Positions 18,015 through 26,741 of a DNA stretch of 64,000 nucleotides are shown piece by piece (within the stretch, counting starts at the first letter, position 1; the number at the start of each line of letters is the position of its first letter). The notes under the pieces are model-generated. The model had not been told where the DNA came from. It made no database searches and was given only the letters and a program-made list of their open reading frames with translations. The stretch lies in assembly GCA_013122435.1 (NCBI GenBank), contig WYDT01000002.1, forward strand, positions 434,001-498,000, given 5' to 3'. A program made the translations under genes and the position numbers. Source of the DNA: Chloroflexi bacterium AL-N1 (lineage in GTDB: Bacteria > Chloroflexota > Chloroflexia > Chloroflexales > Roseiflexaceae).

Positions 18015-18833
18015 ATGATCAATACTCCTATCGTCGTTGAAACGCATAACTTAACAAAAATCTATGGTGATGGCGAGGAGGTACGGGCACTCGATAACGT
18101 CGACCTGACAATCCATAAGGGTGAATTTATCGCTATTGTTGGACCATCGGGCTCGGGAAAATCGACATTGTTACATCTCATTGGGGCTTTGGACCGGCCA
18201 AGCAGTGGTGAAGTCATTATTGATGGAATGCCCCTTTCGCAAGTGCGCGATCTTGATCACTTTCGCAGTCAGACGGTTGGGTTTGTCTTCCAGACTCATA
18301 ATTTAATTCCAACCCTAACGGCCCAGGAAAATGTCGAGGTACCACTTTACGAAACCACCTCACAACGGAATGATCGGCGTGATCGTGCTCGAGAGTTGCT
18401 GACATTGGTCGGATTACGTGAACGGATGCACTTTCTACCTAACCAGATGTCGGGGGGTGAACGACAACGTGTCGCGGTGGCTCGGGCGTTAGCCAATCAG
18501 CCCACGATTATACTTGCGGACGAACCGACTGGTAATCTTGATTCGAAAACGACCGCCGATATCATGCGCCTCTTATCAGATTTAAACCGCAGCCAGGGAA
18601 CCACGTTGATCGTAGTAACCCATAACCACGAGGTCGCCAGCGCTACACAACGGATTATTACGCTACGTGATGGCCACATTCAACGCGATGTAATCACCGA
18701 GACCAGCTTTGAGCGCGAACTGGTTGATTTTAAGAGTTCAGCTCTGGGACAGGCGCTCTTACGTGGAGATGAGTTACCTCAGGAGATGCGTGACATTGCA
18801 CCCCAATTGCGTGAATTGCTCGAAGACATTTAA
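18015..18833 (+). CDS. ABC transporter ATP-binding protein, LolD/MacB type
   Basis: 272 residues with all ATPase motifs: Walker A GPSGSGKSTLLHLIG, Q-loop FVFQTHNLIPTLTA, signature MSGGERQRVAVARAL, Walker B TIILADEPTGNLD and H-loop IVVTHNHEVAS. The LDRPSSGEV and GNLDSKT words are typical of the LolD/MacB subfamily. The last ~50 residues (after ITLRDGHIQRD) are an extension with no clear motif. It powers the permease encoded upstream. Confidence 0.93.
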   Translation: MINTPIVVETHNLTKIYGDGEEVRALDNVDLTIHKGEFIAIVGPSGSGKSTLLHLIGALDRPSSGEVIIDGMPLSQVRDLDHFRSQTVGFVFQTHNLIPTLTAQENVEVPLYETTSQRNDRRDRARELLTLVGLRERMHFLPNQMSGGERQRVAVARALANQPTIILADEPTGNLDSKTTADIMRLLSDLNRSQGTTLIVVTHNHEVASATQRIITLRDGHIQRDVITETSFERELVDFKSSALGQALLRGDELPQEMRDIAPQLRELLEDI

Positions 18834-18965
18834 TGGTCAGTAGCATGGTGTAGGTGATTTATGTGGCAGCAAAATGACAAGGCGATATAGGATTACACAA
18901 ACGTCTGCTTCCTCTATCACTTTACGATTCCAAATGGAATGTTTCGATCCTCGAACCTACATACA

Positions 18966-20516
18966 CTAATCGACCATGATTGCAACTGTAGCAGTCATAT
19001 TCCAGCGCAGGCGTGCATCATGATGGGCAGGTTTAATTTGCACTGTGTAGGTGATGTCCCCTTGCTGGCTTTCACCAAATGATTTGATATAGACAACCTG
19101 ACCAGGTAACTCCGTTTCAGGAAGCGCATCAAAGGTGATGACAACATCGGCTCCTTCATGGATCTGTGCTACATCAAGTTCGGATAGATCGGTCGTCTCG
19201 ATGACCCAGGAGGAGAAATCGGCCAATTGAATAACAGGCACTTCTGGATTGATATACTCACCGGTTTTGATATCTATAGAAGCAATCGTTCCGGCAAAGG
19301 GCGCTCGCAATTCGGTATCGGCCAATTCGAGGCGCGCCAGATCGAGTGCAGCTCTCGCACTCTGTACTCGTGCCCGCGCAACCGCCAGCTCACTCTCAGG
19401 TGCTTCTGCCTGTAATCGCTCCAAATTGGCTTGAGCTACTTCAACCGCAGCCACTGCAGCATCAAGCGAACCAGCACGAGCTGTTCCCCGTAACTTCGCC
19501 AGATGAGCCTGGGCATTTGCCAACTGCGCCTGAGCTGCCGCTTGTTCATCTATCGTCGCACCTGCGGCTAAATCATCCACGTGTGCCAGTGTGCTGGTGA
19601 CCTGCTCTTCAGCAGCCCGAATACCGTTGATTTCGGCCTGACGGGCATTGTCATATGCCACCTGTGCTTGTTGGACAGCCTGTTCGGCACTATGCAACGC
19701 TGACTCAGCCTGTACGAACGCATCATAGTACTGTTGCTTCTGGGTATCGTTTAATTTGTTTGACTTTGATCGGCCTGGGTTAGCGGGATCGGCAGTTGAA
19801 GGGGTTAATGGATCGGTGCCATACGCTTCTACATGATTCCAATGCCACATCGCAGTCGAGTAGCTAGTCTGTGCCTGTATCAGTGCTTCTGTTGCCTGTT
19901 CAAGTTGTAGTTGTGCGCTTGTTTTTGCAGCAGAGAGCTGATCACGTTGCATTGCAAGATTTGCTTCGGATTGTTCAAACTGCGCCTGGGCGGCACGACG
20001 GTCCGTTTCCTTGGCGCCTGCATTGACTCGCGACAGTTGCGCCTGAGAGTGTTCAAGTTGTGCCTGAGCAGCACGCACATCTTCCGAAGTGACGTTTCCC
20101 TCGATCTGGCGGAGTTGTGCCTGAGACTGATGCAATTGAGCCTCTGCGATGGCAATCTCCTCTGGAGTTGCTCCCGCTAGCAATCGCTCGTAACTCGCTT
20201 CTGCCTCTGCTAATGCAGCCTCCGCATTTTTTACCTGTGTTTTTTGATGGGTCGCATCAAGACGCAAGATCACCGCATCCACTGCAACGTGATCACCCTC
20301 TTGCACCAGAATATGGTCAACAACACCACTGGTTGTATAACTTAGTGCTGCATATTGAATTGGTACCACCTGTGCATCGGCAGTAAACTGTGTGATGATC
20401 TCTGCTGTCGGTGTCGGCACCTCCTCCAGTGCGATTTGCCTTGGTCGGATAAAAGCCACATATGTAACACCAATGAGAATAACCAGGATTCCAAGGCCAA
20501 TACCAAGTTTCTTCAT
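18966..20516 (-). CDS. HlyD/MacA-like membrane-fusion adaptor
   Basis: 516 residues: an N-terminal membrane helix (GIGLGILVILIGVTYVAFI), a split biotinyl-lipoyl domain (DHILVQEGDHVAVDAVILRLDATHQ ... ELRAPFAGTIASIDIKTGEYI), and between them an unusually long alpha-hairpin rich in AQAQLEHSQAQL-type heptads. The C-terminal beta-barrel ends with the MTATVAIMVD segment. It would bridge the inner-membrane ABC permease to substrate or outer layers. It is convergent with, not co-transcribed with, the permease/ATPase pair, so expression is separate. The 20517-20885 gap upstream has AT-rich DNA and no gene. Confidence 0.88.
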   Translation of the reverse strand: MKKLGIGLGILVILIGVTYVAFIRPRQIALEEVPTPTAEIITQFTADAQVVPIQYAALSYTTSGVVDHILVQEGDHVAVDAVILRLDATHQKTQVKNAEAALAEAEASYERLLAGATPEEIAIAEAQLHQSQAQLRQIEGNVTSEDVRAAQAQLEHSQAQLSRVNAGAKETDRRAAQAQFEQSEANLAMQRDQLSAAKTSAQLQLEQATEALIQAQTSYSTAMWHWNHVEAYGTDPLTPSTADPANPGRSKSNKLNDTQKQQYYDAFVQAESALHSAEQAVQQAQVAYDNARQAEINGIRAAEEQVTSTLAHVDDLAAGATIDEQAAAQAQLANAQAHLAKLRGTARAGSLDAAVAAVEVAQANLERLQAEAPESELAVARARVQSARAALDLARLELADTELRAPFAGTIASIDIKTGEYINPEVPVIQLADFSSWVIETTDLSELDVAQIHEGADVVITFDALPETELPGQVVYIKSFGESQQGDITYTVQIKPAHHDARLRWNMTATVAIMVD

Positions 20517-20885
20517 GACACACTCCCTACAATGGATAGCCGGTATGAACCAGAGTGCATTCCTTGAAAATGCTTAAGAAATCAACTAGCTATAGATCCG
20601 GTTCTGAGGTCATCCCTGTGAAATACACCCAATACAGTTGAAAAGAGGTACAGAAAAACCTCAAAATCTATGATAGTACAAAGAGAAACAGAAAAGAGAA
20701 AAGATGTAAAAACCAATCGAAAAGATCCATTCACTGCCCTATGATGCTCTTTACGAGCATACCTGCACAGAAAAATCGTTGAATATTTGTGTATTAACAA
20801 TCATATACTGTTGAATCAGCATAACTTTCAAAAATATCTTTTATACTATGCTTGCGGTTAGAATATTCACCAAAGGAGGTCTATA

Positions 20886-21377
20886 ATGCTTAGTCGATGA
20901 GACCCACTTCGTGAAGCATTATCACTACGAGATAGACTTGAGCGTCTCTTTGATGAGACTGTGAATCGGCCACGCAGTGAATGGTTACCCATGTTGCGAG
21001 ATGTTCCTGCATTGGATATGTACGAAACCGATGAGGCAGTAAAAGTTGAAGTGCACATGCCTGATTTTAAAGTTGAAGTGCACATGCCTGATTTTAAAGC
21101 GGAAGAGATTGAAAGTAGCACCAGTGGCACGACCTTGGTCATTAAAGGTAAGCGGAGCACAGAAGCAGAAATTAAAGAAGAACATTATTATCGACATGAG
21201 ACTCATTATGGAGCCTTCACTCCGACCGTCACGTTACCAGAGTGTGCAACTGTTGAGCAAACCGCAGCCCCGTTTGAGAACGGTATTCTCACGATCACAT
21301 TCCTTAAAGCTGCCACGGCTCAACCCAAACGGATCGACATACAAGCCAAAGAGCTTGCATGCGAAAAAGGGGTGTAG
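20886..21377 (+). pseudogene. hsp20: Hsp20 gene with TGA at codon 5 and an internal duplication
   Basis: The natural start is the ATG at 20886, behind AAAGGAGG. The frame reads M-L-S-R-stop, then DPLREALSLRDRLERLFDET and a complete alpha-crystallin domain to ENGILTITFLKAATAQPKRIDI. The family start is usually MLSRWDPLREALSLRD, so TGG(Trp) has become TGA (20898-20900). In addition a 27-base unit is repeated exactly, doubling VEVHMPDFK inside the domain. A shortened product could start from GTG at 20961 but would lack the N-terminal arm and has no ribosome site. Call: pseudogene unless the TGA is read through or is a sequencing error. Confidence 0.8.
21045..21098 (+). repeat. 27-bp tandem duplication inside hsp20
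   Basis: Two identical 27-base units, 21045-21071 and 21072-21098, keep the frame and duplicate nine residues. Being exact, the duplication is recent. Confidence 0.9.
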
Positions 21378-21394
21378 ACGTACAGGCGGATGGA

Positions 21395-21602
21395 GACCTT
21401 TAGGGTTGGTTTTAGACCTTCAGGATGCATCATTCACCTCACCACAATCATCTTTCAGGGCGGACCCTAAGGATCTCACTTTGATAGACCTTTTTGCGAT
21501 AAAAAACGCTGCAATCACCTAAACCTTCAGGGTTGTTTACGCGGCTTCCTATTGCCATTTCGATACAAAATAATCGTATTGCGCAGACAACTCTTAGGGT
21601 CT
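21395..21602. repeat. Dispersed ~200-bp noncoding element, copy B
   Basis: Second copy of the element at 15405-15603, with the same block order: GACCTTTAGGGTT (21395), CATTCACCTC (21431), GGCGGACCCTAAGGATCT (21460-21477), TAAACCTTCAGGGTT (21520), GCCATTT (21554), TAGGGTCT (21595). The middle is ~10 bases longer than in copy A. It begins 18 bases after the broken hsp20. Confidence 0.6.
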
Positions 21603-23542
21603 AGATTCGGAGATAAACAACGTACGATTGGCTACCCAACGCAGATAATCTGACGTGTGTGCACCGGCATCCAAGCCGTTCAAACTGTACACATCATGTT
21701 CCACGATAGGGAACCACCGTAGTTTGACACACACAAAGATACGACCATGACCAGAGCTACACGCGCCAACAGGACGAAAATAGACTTCCGCAACACGTTG
21801 ACCGTCAAGAGAAATCACACACTGAATCAGAACCTCATTGCTCATTTCATTGATTCTGAACAACAAACCGAGAGTAATGGTGGAATGAGGAAGAGAATCA
21901 CAAGCAGAAATGGTAAAACACAACCACCAATCAACGATGGAAGGTACGGTAAGCAACCAGTCGCACCATTGGAGCGATCTGCTGATTCTTGCCGCGCATC
22001 CAGCATGCTCACGGAGATAAAACCCACTAGCCCAACTAAGGCGGGAAGAGCATATCGAGAAGTGTACTCGCCCAGGAGTAGTCGGTGAGGTAGCCAAACC
22101 ATAACATGCCACCAAGAATATCATTCATAACCGCCACTGTTTTCCATCGTAAACCGTTCCTGGCCATCCTCTCTGTTCTGCCACAATCGTAAAACAAACG
22201 ATGAGCGCTGGCCAGCACTCAAACACCACACCCTCTCGCACGGCGCATATCTGCGGTGGAAGCAGGCAGGGCGTCAACTGCGTGGACCCACATCAGATAC
22301 CCCGCACTTGGGTCGGCGGACAGTTGAGCCATGCACGAGATTGTAGCGGGTACTAAAGCGGTCAATGCGCCATAATTGAGCCAGGATCAAGACGGCGGAG
22401 TCACTGCAACTGGTCCAGAGATGCACCTGTCACAAGCCCCAGACCATGAGCCGCATACCCCCGATCCTGAGAATGATGAGCCACCACTGGATGACCGCGT
22501 ACGACGACAGTATCGCAGTGCGTTGCTGCAACCAGTACTGCTCCCCATAGGTCTCCTTCGACGTCCAGCTGCGCGGGGGCGTCACCAACGGAAACCCTAG
22601 GACCTTTAACTAGAACCAGACCACGAGCACAATGATGGGGCCATGACCACCCGTTGAGCCAGACCCGACTCCATGGCGGCAGGAATGGCGGTAAAGCGCG
22701 GCCACACGCTCCACTGATTGGCGTAGCAATCAGTGGCATAATGGGAGGACTTCCGTACCACCACCATAGCTGGTAGTGGCGAGACCCGTACCAGCAGGCG
22801 GACCACCCCGTGCCCACCTTGGAGGTAGGTTTTAGGGCGGAACGCACGTGGTCGATGGCAGTCCTAGGGTTGGTCATCAGTCGCACCCCACAACGGAAGG
22901 CACCCGGTGTGCGCGGTGTAGCCAACGGTTGGCAGATCTGCCGAAAGAACTGGGCCAGGAACGTATCCCCACCTGATAGTGGCGCATACAAATGGCCGAG
23001 GCCGTCGGGACCTGGCGCGGCACGGTGGGTCACAGCAAGCGCAGCCCCTGGACCAGTTTATCCAGCACATGCGGGCTGGCGCACTGGGTGTACACATTCA
23101 TCGCAATGAGCAGCCCGCTAATGCGGACACACGACAGCCTGTGCGGGTGCTGTTCCTGCACGCCCATGGCTGATCATGCGGCTGCAATCTGCTGCCGGGG
23201 AATGATCTGGGCGATGAGGTTACACGTGACCTGCAGTGACCACGATACCTGTGGTCGTAGCTGGCGGCGGGGATAGGCCATCACCTACTTCCGCAAAAAA
23301 ACGCACATCTACCGGTGTGCCCCAACCGATTGCCAGCTCCGTGCCACGTCTCCACCTTCGGCAGCTTCAGTAGCAATCCATCCGATATACATCCCATTCC
23401 AACGCCTGAAACCGCCTTAACTGAATGGTATTGACATAGACCTGGTTTTCATTGAAAAACGTTGCATTACTACGCAAAAAAGCCACCTATTGTTATAAGC
23501 AATAGGTGACAAATGTTTACACAATTATAAGTATGTTTAAGT
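21603..23542. other. About 2 kb of degenerate sequence without a recognisable intact gene
   Basis: Both strands are broken by stops. On the minus strand, frames around 21600-21880 (containing AEVYFRPVGACSSGHGRIFVC) and 22400-23460 (containing RRGTELAIGWGTPVDVRFF and FLAQFFRQICQPLATPRTP) look like decayed coding DNA, and 22160-23400 is clearly richer in GC than the neighbours. I could not assign a family. It lies between hsp20/copy B and the interrupted BTAD regulator. Confidence 0.4.
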
Positions 23543-26452
23543 TTATGGTACGACGTATGAGTGGTGAACCAGTGCCAATTCAGAAGATGGTTTTAGTTTT
23601 TGTTCATCAAGTGTATAGGCGATTGTCTGTGACAATGTTAATGTTTGACCTGCCTCCCACGCAGCTTGAAAACGCAGTTCAGACACATGATTGCGTGCGT
23701 TTGCAATGCGTTGATCATAACGCATACGATCTAGTAATGGTAGCGGAATAGCAAAGTTTTCGCGGAGTTTTGCTGCGGCGCCCCATAACTGTATCGCACG
23801 TTCAAGTGTGGCTTCTAGAGCAGCGATGGCAGCAAACCCTTCTACACACCACACAACATCCCAGTGGTGTCCTAGCTCTTGTCGCAGTCGTAAACTGGCG
23901 GTGAGGTATTTCTTCGCTTTGGGAGTATGCCTTTGAGAAAGTGCCACATCACCTAAATTATAGAGCACGACTGCCTACCACCGCTAATCTTTTAATTGTT
24001 GATAGATACTTAGGCTTTCTTGGAGAAACACATTTGCTCGCTCATATTTTGCTTGCTCGTGGGTTGTAATCCCAAGATTATTTAATGTTGCAGCAACTCC
24101 AGCAATGTCCCCGAGTGTTTGTTTTAATTGAAGACTCTCTTGATACAATTCTGTAGCCCAACCATATTTTTCTTGACGATTAGCTATAGCGCCCATACGA
24201 CTTAGTATACGTGCAACCCCTACATGATCATTCAATATGCGATACAATCGGATGCTATCATCGTAGTAGTGTAGTGCTTGATTATAGTTGCCCTGTTCAC
24301 TGGTTATTACTCCAGCACCGGAGAGTGCTTTTGCACGTAATGCCATAGGGAGTTCATCGTATGCCAGAATTGCTTCTAACCATTGCCGACCTTCACTGAG
24401 ATGACCACGTAGATACCAGAACCACCAGAGTGATGCCCCCAGAGCAACTGCACTTTTGGGATCATGGGTAAGTGTCCAGTGGAGTGCTGTTTGTATGTTG
24501 TCGTGTTCACGATCAAGCCTCTGTAACCAGTTATCACGTTGTGGACCGTCCAGATTTTCCTCAGCCTCCTGTGCGAGTACTACATAATAGCTTGTATGTC
24601 GTTTTTGAGTTTCTAATACCTCATTATGTGCTTCAAGCTGCTCGCGTGCATATTCACGTAGTGTTTCCAACATACGGTATCTTTTGGGGCCAGTGGCCGC
24701 TGTCTCAACGATAATTAACGAGTTATCAACAAGACCAAACATCGATTCATGCACCTGACGTGGATCGGTACTTGGCTCGGTACCAACAGCTTCAGCCGCT
24801 TCAAGCGACCATCCCCCTGTAAATACCGCCAAGCGATTAAAAAGCAGCTGTTCTTGTGGTTGCAACAGTGTATAACTCCATTCAACAGTCTTACGCAGTG
24901 TATAATGTTGTGGTCGCACAGGGCTATTTCCGTTGGTTAAAAGCCCAAAACGGTCATCTAATTTTGCTGCAATCTGTTCGACGGAAAGCACGCGCATGCG
25001 CGCTGCCGCCAGTTGAACGGCCAGCGGTAACCCATCCAGGCGAATACAGATATCGGCCACCATCGAGGCATTTTGCGCTGTTATATGAAATGATGGATCC
25101 ACCATGCGTGCTCGCGCAAGGAAGAGTTGTACGGCCTCTGTGGTCTTGATATCGTCAAATGATATGGGCTGTGTGGTATCTGGCAATGAGAGTGGTGAGA
25201 GTGACCAGACCATCTCTCCATTCATTCCCAAACATCTACGGCTTGTAATAAGCAGGTGCAACTGTAGACATTGCTGTAGTAGTGTTTCGGCAAGTGCTGT
25301 ACAGGTGTCATGGACATGTTCGCAATTGTCTAGGATAAGGAGCACGTGGCGCGATTGCAAGTATTCAATAATCGAGTCGATCAGTGTAGAGTCGGGTTTC
25401 TCACGTAGCCCCAGCACAAGTGCAATAGATTGAGCAACAAATGATTGTTCTGTAACAGCGGCCACATCAATCCACCAGACACCATCTGGGAATTGCTCTA
25501 CCAGGCCGGGGGCTATTTCTAATGCCAACCGTGTTTTACCACATCCGCCCGGACCGGTCAGCGTCACCAGGCGAGTTGTGTGTAAAAGTGATGGCAGCGC
25601 AGCTATTTCATGTTCTCGCCCGATAAAACTCGTAAGTGGATGTGGGAGGTTGTGTTGTGGGCGTCGTGGGGCAGGCTTGACTGGATCACATGGGTGTTGG
25701 CCATCAATAATCTGTTGATACAGTTTTTGAGTCTCTTCGTCGGGTGTAGAATCATCGAACTCGCGTTTCAAGGCTTCCTGAAGACGTTTGTGCAGTTGAT
25801 GAATCTCTCGTTGTTGACCAAGTTGGGCATGTAATTTGAAAAGCTCACAGTATGACTCCTCATGGATGGGATCGCTTGCTATGCGTCGATAGAACAGATC
25901 TATAGCGTCAACCGTATGACCACGTATAAGCTGTATCTGCGCTGCTTCAGACAACAGATCATGGTACTGCATAGAGATCTGTTCACGTTCAAGGTGTACC
26001 CAGTCAGTTGAATCGTCAGGTAAGAGCTCTCCACTATACAGAGCTAATGCTGTTTGATAATCTGCGGGAATCTGTGTGTTCCGTGCAACACTCGCTGCCT
26101 GACGGAATTCCACCACATCAACCAGTAACTCCTCGGGCGAGGCAAGTGTGACAACCTCATTTTGGATCGATAAGATGTCTATACACTTATCAGATTTGAG
26201 CAGCGCGCGCGCACGATGCAGATGCTGAAAGAGTCGATTGAATTTGACATTGACATCATAGTCTTCTTCCGGCCAGAGATGTTCAACCAGTTGCTCGCGA
26301 TGAAGGCTGTGCTGATCATTGAGTGCCAGCAGTGTAATCATCTGTTGGATAATACGTGAAGATTGGATCACTTGTGTGATATCTCGCTGCCCAACAGTTA
26401 TCGAGAATTGGTTTAGTAGGCGAATGTAAATAGTGTATCTCTCGTCCAACAT
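23543..26452 (-). pseudogene. BTAD/NB-ARC/TPR transcriptional regulator interrupted by two in-frame TAG codons
   Basis: The frame codes for a SARP/AfsR-like regulator: an N-terminal winged helix plus BTAD domain (residues ~1-250, LHREQLVEHLWPEED), an ATPase with Walker A TGPGGCGKTRLALEIA and Walker B VLLILDNCEHV, and TPR repeats. After ~822 codons two TAGs occur (23984-23986 and 23975-23977), yet the same frame continues for another ~140 codons with TPR-like sequence (LYNLGDVALSQRH). The interval aligns in length with the usual DRRGIAW.LNNLG of such repeats, so the stops replaced sense codons. It might still give a protein lacking the last TPRs. Confidence 0.75.
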
Positions 26453-26705
26453 ATATGCTCCCAGGCATTTGCTCTTCTGTATAATCAGCTATAAGATAAT
26501 TTGATAGCTCTCGTGCAGGTCCTCCTTTATAATAAGACGATCTTATCGTGACAATTTTTCTCTGAATACGTGGTGGATTAAACCGATTATTGCATCTCAT
26601 ACTACGAGTATTAAAAGCTTATTGTGTATATGAACGATACATCAAGCAACTTTATCATACCATCCATGATATATTGCTAACTTATTGAAGAGCACTCAGT
26701 TTGTC

Positions 26706-26734
26706 TTGCTACTCATCTTGTGTCATGCTACACT
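26706..26734 (+). promoter_or_regulatory. Promoter at the start of priA
   Basis: TTGCTA (26706-26711), a 17-base spacer and an extended -10 TGCTACACT (26726-26734). The predicted transcription start falls at or just before the ATG at 26742, so the mRNA may be leaderless. The 26453-26741 gap contains only this and the divergent regulator's upstream region. Confidence 0.5.
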
Positions 26735-26741
26735 AGCCTCT

